Source of the DNA: Clostridia bacterium
Lineage (GTDB): Bacteria > Bacillota > Clostridia > Oscillospirales > CAG-272
Length of the DNA stretch: 64,000 bases
NCBI GenBank assembly: GCA_017501225.1
Contig: JAFVXH010000019.1
Coordinates: forward strand, 124,001-188,000
Direction of reading: 5' to 3'
Below, piece after piece: positions 55,101-63,468 of the stretch (the first letter of the stretch is position 1; every line of letters begins with the position of its first letter). The notes below the pieces were generated by a model. That model ran no database searches. It saw only the letters and a list, made by a program, of their open reading frames with translations, and was not told the origin of the DNA. Both the position numbers and the translations under genes were made by a program.

Positions 55101-55309
55101 TTGGTGGAGATCCCGTTGATGATGAGGTCACCGTCGGTGTACTGGTCAAGGCCTCCTACGATATTCAGAAGCGTGGTCTTTCCGCATCCGGAAGGACCGA
55201 GAATGGATACGAATTCGCTTTTACGGAATTGAAGCGAAACCCCGTTGAGCGCGCGCACCGTAGAATCTCCGGTGACGTAATCCTTGGTAATGCCGTTTAG
55301 CTTGAGCAA
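52190..55309 (-). CDS. MacB-like ABC ATPase fused to an FtsX-type permease
   Basis: A 1,039-residue single-chain transporter half. The ATPase is at the N-terminus: Walker [10 protein letters not shown] (about 37), signature [15 protein letters not shown] (about 140) and [16 protein letters not shown] helix (about 275-300, [18 protein letters not shown]) leads to a large external domain (about 305-895) and three C-terminal TM helices (about 905-1025, [19 protein letters not shown]). MacB-type proteins dimerise and act as mechanotransmitters for peptides, antibiotics or lipids. The TTG start ([15 protein letters not shown]) is supported by GAGGAGGG. Substrate unknown; no regulator adjoins. Confidence 0.85.
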   Translation of the reverse strand: MLKLNGITKDYVTGDSTVRALNGVSLQFRKSEFVSILGPSGCGKTTLLNIVGGLDQYTDGDLIINGISTKDYCDADWDTYRNHSIGFVFQSYNLIPHQTVLANVELALTLSGISANERRARAIEALTEVGLADHIHKKPNQLSGGQMQRVAIARALINDPDILLADEPTGALDTQTSIQIMEILKNISAKKLIIMVTHNPELAQTYSNRIIRLLDGVVVDDSNPYVSDEDESAIERPSKKERKRNAAKGKKSMSFWTALSLSFNNLLTKKGRTFMTSFAGSIGIIGIALILSVSTGVNAYIASVQQDTLSTYPLTIEKETQDFASMLSAMTEVKELQENTDFDENKIYVDDSMGAMMSALSATKSNNLAAFKKYIEEHYDEIKDCVSDIQYTYDFDLQIFTADGKTQISPTTIFENMGPAFSGITEMMDTMGSAAGFNVMSEMINNQELLDQQYELVGEGSHWPQAANEVVLVVNQNNQISKMTLYMLGVLDQSELEDIMENLMMNGEYDSSSHMTSYALEDFLGMEFLLLNTADFYAKSGEKFSLNGKEYDLWYDMREGVFDQEGFVKQNGTTLKISGIVRPRAGAAAGSITGAVGYTKALTDEILARNAVSEILNQQKATPTHSVLTGLAFERIPYTRENIHELIQKVDDATMEQFYAYMTQLIKSTPEFSSQLVVNDAKSFLGFFAIMPSEMQTQLVQQMMDIAMMKDPTGESLTPILTYLNAMTRPVTVTKDSFVKLMPVLTTQQILFFLQGITTDVPGSELTPPLQATPGLIALCGEEAMQQIYTAMTAAIQEMTITEESFTLLLQGSFIPDDQFVELEEMLYHLAPQTDATYKSVLKDLGDAESASPAAINFFAIDFDSKAKVEDFIQAYNDSVPEQDRLEYTDVVGLLMSSLTTIIDAITYVLVAFVAISLIVSSIMIGIITYISVLERTKEIGILRSIGASKRDVRRVFNAETLIVGLISGVIGILSTLLLNIVINIILFQLTNIEALRAALPLGGALILIAISMALTVIAGLFPAAFAARRNPVEALRSE

Positions 55310-55416
55310 AGTTTTGCCCTCCTCGTTGAATGTTCAAAATCATTATAATAGTTCTATTTGAAAAACATGTGAAGACAGCCTGAAAAGTGGCTGTATTCGG
55401 AAGTGAAGCTGAAGGA

Positions 55417-57189
55417 TCATCCCGCAAACTGCGCGGAATAAAGCTGGGCATAGAAGCCGTTTTGCGCAAGGAGAGAAGTGTGATCTCCCTGTTCGATGAT
55501 CTTGCCGTCCCTCATGACTAAGATCACATCGGCGGATTCGATGGTGGAGAGGCGGTGCGCTACGATGAAGGAGGTGCGTCCTTGCATCATTTCGGCAAAC
55601 GCCCGCTGGATCTTCAGCTCCATACGCGTATCGATCGAGGAGGTTGCCTCGTCCAGAATCAGCATCGGTGGAAGTGTAAGCATGACGCGCGCAATGCAGA
55701 GCAGCTGCTTTTGCCCCTGCGAGAGCGGTGAGCCGCCCTCACCCAGAACGGTATCGTATCCGTTGGGGAGTCTTTTGATAAAGGAGTGCGCGTGCGCAGC
55801 CTTTGCGGCAGCGATCATTTCCTCATCGGTAGCATCGGGCTTGCCGAAGCAAATATTTGCGCGCACAGTGTCTGCCATCAGCCAGGTATCCTGCAGCACC
55901 ATACCCCAATTCTTACGCAGGCTGCTGCGCGTGATCTTGCGGATATCGGTGCCGCTGACCGAGATCGAACCCCCGTTTACGTCATAGAAGCGCATCAGAA
56001 GATTGATCAGTGTGGTTTTTCCGCAGCCCGTAGGACCGACGATGGCAATGCGCTGTCCCTCCTTGACCGTAAGGCTCAAGCCCTCGATCAGAGGACGCTC
56101 GGGAGTATAGGAAAACGCCACGTCCTCAAGGCTCACCGTTCCGTTCGCCTCCTCCAGAACCGTCGCGTCGGGAGCGTCGGGGGGAAGAACGGGAGCGTCC
56201 ATCAATTCGAATAGACGGGATGCGCACGCAAGCGCGTTCTGAAGCTCCGCGATAACCGTAGAGATCTCATTAAAGGGCTTGGTGTACTGGTTGGCGTAGG
56301 TCAGGAACTTGGAGAGTCCGCCTACGGTAAAGCTGCCGGTGCCGCCAAGGCAGAGGAATGCACCCACCAAAGCAACGCCCGCGTATACAAGATTATTGAC
56401 AAAGCGCGTGCTGGGGTTTGTCGTGGAGGAATAGAAGATGGCGCGCAGGGAGCATTTTTCAAGACGAGCGTTTACCTCGTCAAACTCCGCCTGTCCCTCG
56501 TCCTCGTGACCAAAGGCTGCCACCAGCTTGTGATTTGCGATATATTCGTCGATCAGCGCGGTCTGCTCCGCCCGTGTTTTGGCTTGCAAGAGGAACATCG
56601 AGTGCGTGCTCTTTGCGATCAGCGCGGCGACGAACAAAGAAAGGGGTGTTGTCACGATCACGACGAGCGCGATCCACGGATTGAGAAAGAGCATGATCAC
56701 AAGAGTTCCGAGAATGGTCAGGATCCCCGTAAAGAATTGCGCAAAGCCCAGGAGAAGTCCGTCGGTGAACTGATCGACGTCGCTCATCATACGGCTGACG
56801 GTATCTCCCACCGCGTGGGAATCCAGATAGGAAAGCGGGATCCTTTGCAATCTTGCGAAGGCGTCGCGTCGAAGCTTGCGCACAAAACCGTAGGTGATGC
56901 GGTTGTTCAAAACCGTCATCAGCCACTGTGACAGGGCGCAGAGTGCGGTGCAAATGCCGATCAGGATCAGGATTTTCCCGACGCCATCCGCGTCGACTCT
57001 GCCTTGACCGATCATCAGATCGATGGCATCCCCCGTCAGGATGGGAATATAGAGCGTCATCGCAACGCTGACGGTTGCAAAGAAAAGGGAAAAGGCGAGT
57101 GGGATACGGTAGCCCTTCAGATTTTGAAGCACGCGAAGCACGGTCTTTCGGTCAAAGCCCGCCTTTTTTTTCGTTTTGTTTTGCTTCAT
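55417..57189 (-). CDS. ABC exporter half-transporter (canonical NBD)
   Basis: A 590-residue fusion: six TM segments (about 15-320), then an ATPase with Walker A GPTGCGKTT, signature LSQGQKQLLCIARVM and Walker B MLILDEATSSID (intact catalytic Glu). It pairs with the upstream 588-residue gene (ATGA overlap) as a heterodimeric exporter of the TM287/288 or BmrCD kind. The substrate is unknown; multidrug and lipid/peptide export are both possible. Confidence 0.88.
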   Translation of the reverse strand: MKQNKTKKKAGFDRKTVLRVLQNLKGYRIPLAFSLFFATVSVAMTLYIPILTGDAIDLMIGQGRVDADGVGKILILIGICTALCALSQWLMTVLNNRITYGFVRKLRRDAFARLQRIPLSYLDSHAVGDTVSRMMSDVDQFTDGLLLGFAQFFTGILTILGTLVIMLFLNPWIALVVIVTTPLSLFVAALIAKSTHSMFLLQAKTRAEQTALIDEYIANHKLVAAFGHEDEGQAEFDEVNARLEKCSLRAIFYSSTTNPSTRFVNNLVYAGVALVGAFLCLGGTGSFTVGGLSKFLTYANQYTKPFNEISTVIAELQNALACASRLFELMDAPVLPPDAPDATVLEEANGTVSLEDVAFSYTPERPLIEGLSLTVKEGQRIAIVGPTGCGKTTLINLLMRFYDVNGGSISVSGTDIRKITRSSLRKNWGMVLQDTWLMADTVRANICFGKPDATDEEMIAAAKAAHAHSFIKRLPNGYDTVLGEGGSPLSQGQKQLLCIARVMLTLPPMLILDEATSSIDTRMELKIQRAFAEMMQGRTSFIVAHRLSTIESADVILVMRDGKIIEQGDHTSLLAQNGFYAQLYSAQFAG

Positions 57190-58925
57190 CTGCGCTCACC
57201 TCCCTGAAACTGAGATTGATAGATCTCGCGATAAACGTCGCAATTCTCAAGGAGAGAGTTGTGAGAACCGATGCCGACGAGCGCTCCGTCCTCCAGAACC
57301 AGAATGAGATCTGCGTGCTGAATGGAGGAGGTCCTCTGAGAAACCAGGAATACCGTCGGGGAGTGGGGAAGCGTGCGGAGTGACGCTCTCAGGGCGGCAT
57401 CCGTCGCATAGTCCAGAGCCGAGGAGCTGTCGTCCAGAATCAGAATATCAGCATCCTTGACAAGCGCGCGTGCGATGGTCAGACGCTGGCGCTGACCGCC
57501 CGAAAGATTTCCTCCGTTTTGTGTGATCTCGGAGTCGAGGCCTCCCTCGCGAGCCAGCACAAAGTCCTTTGCCTGCGCAAGCTCCAAGGCGTGGAGCAGC
57601 TCCTCGTCCGTAGCGTTCGGATTGCCCCAAAGCAGATTGGAGCGCACCGTTCCGCGAAAGAGAACGGGCTTTTGCGGCACGATCGAAATGTGCTCGCGCA
57701 GCTCGTTGATATCATATTCCCGTACGTCGGTTCCGTTTACCAGAACAGCGCCCGACGTGACGTCGTAAAATCGAGGGATGAGATTGACCAATGAGGTCTT
57801 TCCGCTTCCCGTTGAGCCGATCACACCGACCGTCGCTCCCTTTGGAATGGACACGTCGATCTCGGAAAGCGCGGGATCGGTGCCCTCGGAATAGTGCAGC
57901 GTCGCATGGCGGAAGGTAACCGCACCGTTTTCCGCGGAGCCATCATCACTTTGAGCGCTCTGCAGATCGGAAACCGGCATGCCCGCGGGCGTTTCCAGAA
58001 CGGCTTGTACGCGCGACGCGCAAGCCAGCGCCTTATTGACGGTAAAGATGGTGGTGGCAAACTTGACAAGCTCCACCAGGATCTGTGCCATATAGTTCGT
58101 CATGGCAACCACGTCGCCCTGCGTCATATCTCCGATCTGCACGAATTTGGCGCCCGATGCGAGAATGACGATAAGACCTACGTTGACAAGGATCAGCGTC
58201 AGAGGGTTCATCAGTGCGGAAATACTGCCGACAAAATTCTGAATGCGGAAATGCGCGTCGCTCGCGCTCTCAAAGCGTGCGATCTCGTCCTCCTCCTTAC
58301 GGAAGGCGCGGATCACGCGCACACCCGTCAGGTTTTCCCTTGTGATGGAGGTGACGGTATCCAGATTTCCCTGCACGCGCCGATACAGCGGAATACTGCG
58401 CAGCATGATCGCAAAGACCACGACGCTGAGCAGGGGAATGATCACTACGAAGATCCAGGCCGAGCGCGGATGTACGCAAAACGCCATCACCAGTGCTCCC
58501 AGCACGATGATGGGGGAGCGCAAAAAGAGGCGCAGGGTAAAGTTGACGGCAGATTGCAGCTGATTGACGTCCGAGGTCATGCGGGTAATCAGCGTCGAGG
58601 TGCCGATGCGGTCGGTCTGCGCATAGGAAAGCTTTTGAATGTGCGAGAAGAGATCCCTTCGGAGTGACGCAGAAAATCCGACTGCCGCGCGCGCCGCAAA
58701 ATACTGTGCGACCAAAGAGCAGGTCAGTCCCACAACGGCAAATCCGATCAGGATTCCGCACATAGAAAGGATGTAGGGCTTGTCCCCATTCGCGATTCCG
58801 ACGTCAATGATCTGCTTGACCACGATGGGAACCAGCAAATCAAAGATCGCCTCCAAAAACTTGAACAGGGGACTCAGGATCGCCTGCGTCCTATACGGTT
58901 TGAGATAGACGAGTAGTTTTTTCAT
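57186..58925 (-). CDS. ABC exporter half-transporter (degenerate NBD)
   Basis: About 579 residues from the ATG at 58925 (MKKLLVYLKPYRTQ). A ribosome site AGGAGG lies 14 bases upstream, wider than usual; an earlier in-frame ATG would overlap that site. Six TM segments precede the ATPase: Walker A GSTGSGKTS, LSGGQRQRLTIARAL, and Walker B ILILDDSSSALD, where the catalytic Glu is replaced by Asp. This asymmetry is characteristic of heterodimeric exporters, in which one site is non-hydrolytic. The 3' end overlaps its partner by ATGA. Confidence 0.87.
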   Translation of the reverse strand: MKKLLVYLKPYRTQAILSPLFKFLEAIFDLLVPIVVKQIIDVGIANGDKPYILSMCGILIGFAVVGLTCSLVAQYFAARAAVGFSASLRRDLFSHIQKLSYAQTDRIGTSTLITRMTSDVNQLQSAVNFTLRLFLRSPIIVLGALVMAFCVHPRSAWIFVVIIPLLSVVVFAIMLRSIPLYRRVQGNLDTVTSITRENLTGVRVIRAFRKEEDEIARFESASDAHFRIQNFVGSISALMNPLTLILVNVGLIVILASGAKFVQIGDMTQGDVVAMTNYMAQILVELVKFATTIFTVNKALACASRVQAVLETPAGMPVSDLQSAQSDDGSAENGAVTFRHATLHYSEGTDPALSEIDVSIPKGATVGVIGSTGSGKTSLVNLIPRFYDVTSGAVLVNGTDVREYDINELREHISIVPQKPVLFRGTVRSNLLWGNPNATDEELLHALELAQAKDFVLAREGGLDSEITQNGGNLSGGQRQRLTIARALVKDADILILDDSSSALDYATDAALRASLRTLPHSPTVFLVSQRTSSIQHADLILVLEDGALVGIGSHNSLLENCDVYREIYQSQFQGGERR

Positions 58926-58952
58926 AGACGAGCCGTAAGCCTCCTTTCCCAT

Positions 58953-59050
58953 AGTATGACATAATATTATACAACTTTATTTTAACATAATATAACGTTA
59001 GTTATGAATAAATTGTGAATGTTTCCGGAAAATAAGAAAATCGGCGCTCC
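58953..59050 (-). promoter_or_regulatory. AT-rich control region before the exporter pair
   Basis: Very AT-rich, with TATAAT-like TGTATAATATT on the minus strand near 58970 and a TAACGTTA palindrome near 58994. The -35 match is poor. It could host a MarR/TetR-type operator, but no such regulator is encoded next to it. Confidence 0.35.
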
Positions 59051-59082
59051 TTGCAAACGCCGATTTCGGATTTTGTGACGAA

Positions 59083-59565
59083 TCAAGTTATTTTTCGCCT
59101 TTTGCGACGCACCAAGGGGGCGTCCTTACTCCTGGGAAGCCCCGCGTAGGCGCCCAAGACCGAACAGAGAAGGAAGCCTGCGTGGATCAGACAGGAAAGC
59201 CATGTGGAATATGCCGTTGCGTGCTTGACAAAAAAGAGAGAGAGCAGCAAAATGACACCGCCCGTCAGGCTCCCCTCAAGCAAGCCGCAAAGGAGTGCCG
59301 AGTGTCGGTGCATCCTTGCCAGCACAAAGCCGCCAAAGAAGGCGGTCAAGGCAGCTGACGCAAGACCGAAGGGCAGGATCCAATCCAACGGATTTTCCAT
59401 AAAATATGCGATCAAAGAAAAGCCTAACAGAATCAGAAGCCCGAGCCCAAAGGTGATCGGAAGGCATTTTACGGCGTGCCCAAGCAGCGGGGCTCCGTTT
59501 TTTGCGTCCGCATCCTTGCGATGCTCCGTTTTACGTGCTTTGACAGGGGAATTTGGATGATTCAT
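59083..59565 (-). CDS. TIGR04086-type four-TM membrane protein
   Basis: A 160-residue protein with a basic N-terminus (about 1-28), four hydrophobic segments (about 33-58, 62-82, 88-112 and 118-143) and a very basic tail (RRKRRKIT). The arrangement and the position beside yajC match the TIGR04086 (YrzE-like) membrane protein family, whose function is unknown. Its ribosome-binding site lies inside the hairpin that follows yajC. Confidence 0.68.
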   Translation of the reverse strand: MNHPNSPVKARKTEHRKDADAKNGAPLLGHAVKCLPITFGLGLLILLGFSLIAYFMENPLDWILPFGLASAALTAFFGGFVLARMHRHSALLCGLLEGSLTGGVILLLSLFFVKHATAYSTWLSCLIHAGFLLCSVLGAYAGLPRSKDAPLVRRKRRKIT

Positions 59566-59567
59566 AG

Positions 59568-59618
59568 AAAAAACCTCCGTGTGCTTGCTGATTCAGCATA
59601 TTCACACGGAGCGTTTTT
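59568..59618. terminator. Terminator hairpin after yajC containing the next gene's ribosome-binding site
   Basis: On the minus strand CTCCGTGTG (59611-59603) pairs with CACACGGAG (59583-59575), with an inner TGCTG/CAGCA helix, then GTTTTTTCT and the ATG at 59565. GGAGG (59578-59574) lies in the 3' arm, 8 bases before the ATG. The plus strand also ends in a T-run, so the hairpin reads both ways. Confidence 0.75.
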
Positions 59619-59646
59619 TATGAATTGAAATTCGTTTTTTCGGTGA

Positions 59647-59991
59647 TTATTTGACCGAGGAGCCGTCTGCCTTGACGTCGATGTGCGAGATCGCGGATTT
59701 GAGAATGCGGATCTTGGTGCGCTCGTGAGAGGTTTCGATCACGCAGGTCTCCTCCTTGATGCTGACGACCTTACCGATGATACCGCCGATGGTGGTGATC
59801 TCATCTCCGACAGCCAGACCGTTGCGCATTGCGTTGACCTGCTTATCCTTCTTTCTCTGGCTGAACCACATATAAAACAGAACGCCGCCGATGACCAGAA
59901 AGCTGCCGCCGTACATCAAAGCGTTGACCAAGGGATTGGCGGTAGTCTGCGCACCTGCCGCACCGTCTGCAAGAGCAAAAATAAAATTCAT
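59647..59991 (-). CDS. yajC: Preprotein translocase subunit YajC
   Basis: A 114-residue protein: TM helix (about 25-45, LMYGGSFLVIGGVLFYMWF), then RKKDKQVNAMRNGLAVGDEI and TTIGGIIGKVVSIKEETCVI, the standard YajC cytoplasmic domain. It joins the SecDF-YajC complex. secD/secF are not in this window. It starts after GGAGGACATT. Confidence 0.94.
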   Translation of the reverse strand: MNFIFALADGAAGAQTTANPLVNALMYGGSFLVIGGVLFYMWFSQRKKDKQVNAMRNGLAVGDEITTIGGIIGKVVSIKEETCVIETSHERTKIRILKSAISHIDVKADGSSVK

Positions 59992-60026
59992 TCAGAATGT
60001 CCTCCAAATCGTATGTTACTCGTTTT

Positions 60027-60055
60027 ATTATAGCGAATTCGTGACCTCGTTGCAA
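60027..60055 (-). promoter_or_regulatory. Sigma-A promoter for yajC
   Basis: Minus strand TTGCAA (60055-60050), 17 bp, TATAAT (60032-60027). Confidence 0.77.
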
Positions 60056-60148
60056 GCCCTAATTTGTAAATATTTTCCCCAAAAAGCAAAAAAATATACA
60101 AAAGGGAGAAAAAAACGGTCGATTTTTTCTTCAAACGTCAAGCAGAAC

Positions 60149-60177
60149 TTGCATTTGACGGAATTTTGTGTTATACT
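60149..60177 (+). promoter_or_regulatory. Sigma-A promoter for rimM-trmD
   Basis: TTGCAT (60149-60154), 17 bp, TATACT (60172-60177). A second TTGACG at 60155 is too close to the -10. Confidence 0.65.
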
Positions 60178-60225
60178 ACTGTGGAAAGAGCGGAAACAAA
60201 CGTCGGAAAGGACAGATACGGCACT

Positions 60226-60750
60226 ATGAAGCAGACGCATCTCGAATGTGGAAAAATCATCAATACGCACGGCTTTCGCGGCACGGTCAAGCTGGAATCC
60301 TACTGTGACGCTCCCGAGATCCTGGCAGATCTTCCGTTTATCTATTTTTTGAACGGAACGGATTACAGCGCCGTCAAGGTTTTGCGCGCCTCGGTGTTCC
60401 GTCAGTTCGTGCTGATGGATCTGGAGGGCGTTACAAGCGAGGAGGCGGCAAACAAATTACGGAACACCGTCGTATATGCCGCAAGGGAGGATCTTCCCTT
60501 GGACGAGGGAGATCATTTTATCGTGGATCTGTTGGGACTCCCCGTCAAGCACGCCGAGAGCGGTGAGATCCTTGGAAAGCTGGTCGATATCAAGACCAAC
60601 GGGGCTGTGGATCTGTACGTGGTGCGCACCGAGAAGGGGGAATACCTCGTTCCCGCAGTGCCGCAGTTTATCCCCAGGATTGATTCCGAGGACGCGGTCT
60701 ACGTCAGTCCCATCCCGGGGCTTTTGGACGGAGGTGCCGAAAACGTATGA
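60226..60750 (+). CDS. rimM: Ribosome maturation factor RimM
   Basis: A 174-residue protein; start at 60226 (MKQTHLECGKIINTHGFRGT) after GGAAAGGAC. The N-terminal RimM domain (about 5-90) is followed by a PRC-barrel (about 100-170, LGKLVDIKTNGAVDLYVVRT). It binds S19 and aids 30S head assembly. It overlaps trmD by ATGA. The usual rpsP upstream and rplS downstream are missing here. Confidence 0.94.
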   Translation: MKQTHLECGKIINTHGFRGTVKLESYCDAPEILADLPFIYFLNGTDYSAVKVLRASVFRQFVLMDLEGVTSEEAANKLRNTVVYAAREDLPLDEGDHFIVDLLGLPVKHAESGEILGKLVDIKTNGAVDLYVVRTEKGEYLVPAVPQFIPRIDSEDAVYVSPIPGLLDGGAENV

Positions 60751-61463
60751 TGCGCTTTGATATTATGACGCTTTTCCCCGATCTTGTGGACACGGTGCTT
60801 GGTGAGAGCATCATCGGTCGCGCGCAAAAAAGTCAGGCGATCTCGGTTTTTACGCACAACATCCGTGATTATTCCGAGGACAAGCACCGCAGAGTCGATG
60901 ATACGCCCTACGGAGGGGGAAAGGGAATGCTGATGATGGCGCCTCCGATCTACAACTGCTATACCGCGATTCTGGAATCGCAAAGGGAAGCGGGCTTTGA
61001 GCCCAAAGCGCGCCGCGTGATCTATCTTTCTCCTACGGGAAAGGTATTGACGCAACAGCGCGCCGCGGAGCTGGCAAGGGATTTTGACAATCTGATCCTG
61101 CTTTGCGGACATTACGAGGGGATCGACCGCCGCGTTATTGACGAGATCGTGGACGAGGAAATCTCCATTGGGGACTATATTCTGACAGGTGGCGAAATTC
61201 CCGCCTGCATTCTGACCGATTGCGTCGCACGTCTTGTCGACGGTGTGCTCTCGGACGCGGAATGCTATGAAAAGGAAAGCATTTCCTCGGGGATGCTGGA
61301 GTATCCGCAGTACACGCGCCCCTATGAATATCACGGCGTGACCGTTCCCGACGTGCTGATCTCGGGACACCATGCCAACATCGAGCGCTGGCGTCAGGAG
61401 CAAGCGTTGGAAATGACCAGGACACTGCGCCCCGACCTTCTGGAGCAAGACAAAGCCGAATAA
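60747..61463 (+). CDS. trmD: tRNA (guanine-37-N1)-methyltransferase
   Basis: A 238-residue SPOUT enzyme: MRFDIMTLFPDL, DDTPYGGGKGMLMMAPPIY, YLSPTGKVLTQ, LCGHYEGIDRRVIDE and SIGDYILTGGEIPA (SAM knot). It adds m1G37 next to the anticodon to prevent frameshifting. Length is normal. It is the second gene of a two-gene unit. Confidence 0.96.
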   Translation: MMRFDIMTLFPDLVDTVLGESIIGRAQKSQAISVFTHNIRDYSEDKHRRVDDTPYGGGKGMLMMAPPIYNCYTAILESQREAGFEPKARRVIYLSPTGKVLTQQRAAELARDFDNLILLCGHYEGIDRRVIDEIVDEEISIGDYILTGGEIPACILTDCVARLVDGVLSDAECYEKESISSGMLEYPQYTRPYEYHGVTVPDVLISGHHANIERWRQEQALEMTRTLRPDLLEQDKAE

Positions 61464-61467
61464 AATC

Positions 61468-61516
61468 AGGACCTCTACATATCTTTTCGCAAAAGAGAAG
61501 GGAGGTCCTTTTTTTG
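61468..61516 (+). terminator. Terminator after trmD containing the next gene's ribosome-binding site
   Basis: AGGACCTC (61468-61475) pairs with GAGGTCCT (61502-61509), with an inner helix TCTTTTCGCAAAAGAGA, followed by seven T residues (61509-61515). GGGAGG (61500-61505) overlaps the 3' arm. Confidence 0.8.
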
Positions 61517-62968
61517 TTGTTACAGGAGTTTTTTCGGGAGAGCCGATTTTTGAATCTGGGAGGCAGGCTTGGCGGCAAGATCGGAGCCGCTTTTTTGGAA
61601 AGCCGACTGCTTTTAGTACCTGCAAGGCTTGACGCGCGTATCGAACGAAGCGAGGAGCAGAGCTTGATCTTTGGAAAAAAGCGACACCTGAAAAAGAGTC
61701 CTTCTATTTTTCAAAGACTTCTTCAAAGCAGCTATATTTTGCGGCTTTTGCAAGGAAATTCGGTTTTTTATGGGATTTCAATGGCGGTGCTCCTGCTGTT
61801 TCCCGTCTTCCCACTGTTGCCGCATCCCACCCTTTTGCTTCTTCTCTTGACAGCCTGCTTGCTTGGGAGCTTCCTTTTGCGGATGCTGTGCGGGAAGGAA
61901 AAGCTTCAAATCCGTTTTTTTGATGCCGCGGTCGGGGTATACGGCTTGTTCGTGCTGTGCGCGGGGCTTTCAAGTGCCGGTGGGCGTCAAAGCTTTTTTT
62001 ACGCCTTGCTTTCTTTCTTGCTTGTGTGCTCGTATTTTCCGTTTCGGCAAATACTACGGGACCGTATCCGACGGGATCGGATTTTGCTTGCGAGTCAGAT
62101 CGGGGGCTTGCTTTGCTCCGCTCTCGGCATCTGGCAATATCTGTTTGACGATCTTCCGCTCCTTTGGGTGGACGTCAACCGCTTTTCCGATCTTGGCGGG
62201 CGCGTGACTTCTTCCTTTACCAATCCCAATATCCTCTCGGTCTATCTGCTCTTTTTGCTGCCGCAGGCGCTTTCTGCGTGCCTTGGAGTCGGCGTAACCC
62301 TCCCAAAACGTATTTTCTTTGGCATTTGCTTTGCTCTTGAGGTGATCTGTCTGGTTCTGACCTTTACGCGCGGCGCGTGGCTCGGTGCGCTTCTTGGAAT
62401 TGGGATCTCACTGTTGCTGCTTTCAAAGAAAACAAGGGGGTGCTTTTTGTTGCTGCTTCCGCTTGTGATCTTGGCTTTTCCGCTGCTCCCAAGCAACGTT
62501 TTGCACCGCTTTTCGAGTATTTCCTCGGTCGTGGATTCCTCTAACCGCTATCGACTTTACACCTGGCGCGGAATGCTCCGTATGATTTTGGAGCATCCGT
62601 TCGGGATCGGCGGTGGGGAGCGTGCATTCGTTTCGGTATTTCCGCATTACGCCGTAAGCGGTACGGAGGGAGTGATGCACGCGCATCAGATCCTGTTGCA
62701 AATTTGCGCAGAGCTTGGAATTCTTGGATTTTTCTGCTTTTTGCTCCTGATGCTCCTGCTTGTTTGCCGCGCCTGCAGAGGAGCTCGCTTTTGGGACGGA
62801 GAGGCGCGTGCTTCGGCAGTCGGTGCTGCGGGAGCGCTGATCGGAATGCTGACAATGGGCTTGTTCGACCATATCTGGTATTATGCCGGCATGCTGCTGC
62901 TGTTTTGGTTCTGCATTGCCATGCTGCAGGCGGTCCCAATCGAGGAACGCGAGGAGGCTGCGTCATGA
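61514..62968 (+). CDS. O-antigen-ligase family membrane protein (Wzy_C type)
   Basis: A 484-residue protein. The TTG at 61514, inside the T-run of the trmD terminator, is 8 bases after GGGAGG; no better start exists before the conserved part. A basic N-terminal ~75 residues is followed by ~10 hydrophobic segments. The Wzy_C features are FTNPNILSVYLLFLLPQ (about 236), FTRGAWLGALLGIG (about 290) and the His-rich loop AHQILLQICAELGILGFF (about 395). In Gram-positives such proteins may polymerise or ligate surface glycans or act on teichoic-type polymers. The next gene starts at an ATGA overlap. Confidence 0.75.
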   Translation: MLLQEFFRESRFLNLGGRLGGKIGAAFLESRLLLVPARLDARIERSEEQSLIFGKKRHLKKSPSIFQRLLQSSYILRLLQGNSVFYGISMAVLLLFPVFPLLPHPTLLLLLLTACLLGSFLLRMLCGKEKLQIRFFDAAVGVYGLFVLCAGLSSAGGRQSFFYALLSFLLVCSYFPFRQILRDRIRRDRILLASQIGGLLCSALGIWQYLFDDLPLLWVDVNRFSDLGGRVTSSFTNPNILSVYLLFLLPQALSACLGVGVTLPKRIFFGICFALEVICLVLTFTRGAWLGALLGIGISLLLLSKKTRGCFLLLLPLVILAFPLLPSNVLHRFSSISSVVDSSNRYRLYTWRGMLRMILEHPFGIGGGERAFVSVFPHYAVSGTEGVMHAHQILLQICAELGILGFFCFLLLMLLLVCRACRGARFWDGEARASAVGAAGALIGMLTMGLFDHIWYYAGMLLLFWFCIAMLQAVPIEEREEAAS

Positions 62969-63468
62969 GAGAGCAAGGAAAGAAGGGACGCCGTTTCTCA
63001 ACTGTGGATGCTGTGATTGTTGCGCTGATGATCGCGGTGCTCGTCGGTGCCGTCACGGTTTTTGATCGGAACAGGGAAAATCGCGGAAACGACATTGAGA
63101 TCGAGTACCGTCTGCTATGGAGTGACGTGCAGATATACGAGGGCTTGGCAAGCCCATGGGAAAGTTGGCGGGCAGGGGATGCCGTTTACAATCAAAACGG
63201 AACCGCCGTGCTTGGAGCCGTAGAGTCCGTGGAGATCCTTGCACACCGAGAGCCGATCGTGCGGGATGGGAGGATTGTGCTTGAAGCGGTTCCCGATCGG
63301 GCAGATATCGTCGTCTCGGTCAAGGCACTGGCAATTTTTCGAACGGGCGACGGATTGCGTGTTCGGGATATTCGCATCGCAGCAGGCGGTGTCGGTGATT
63401 TTCAGATTCACTCCTGCAGGCTTGCGGGGGCGGAAATTTTAAGCGTTCGGGAGGTCGTGACGCCGTGA
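62965..63468 (+). CDS. DUF4330-like single-pass membrane protein
   Basis: A 167-residue protein beginning in an ATGA overlap. Basic N-terminus, one TM helix (about 14-33, VDAVIVALMIAVLVGAVTVF), then an external beta-rich domain (YRLLWSDVQIYEGL; WRAGDAVYNQNGTAVLGAV). This pattern matches the DUF4330 family, which is of unknown function. It overlaps its paralogue downstream by GTGA. Confidence 0.65.
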   Translation: MREQGKKGRRFSTVDAVIVALMIAVLVGAVTVFDRNRENRGNDIEIEYRLLWSDVQIYEGLASPWESWRAGDAVYNQNGTAVLGAVESVEILAHREPIVRDGRIVLEAVPDRADIVVSVKALAIFRTGDGLRVRDIRIAAGGVGDFQIHSCRLAGAEILSVREVVTP

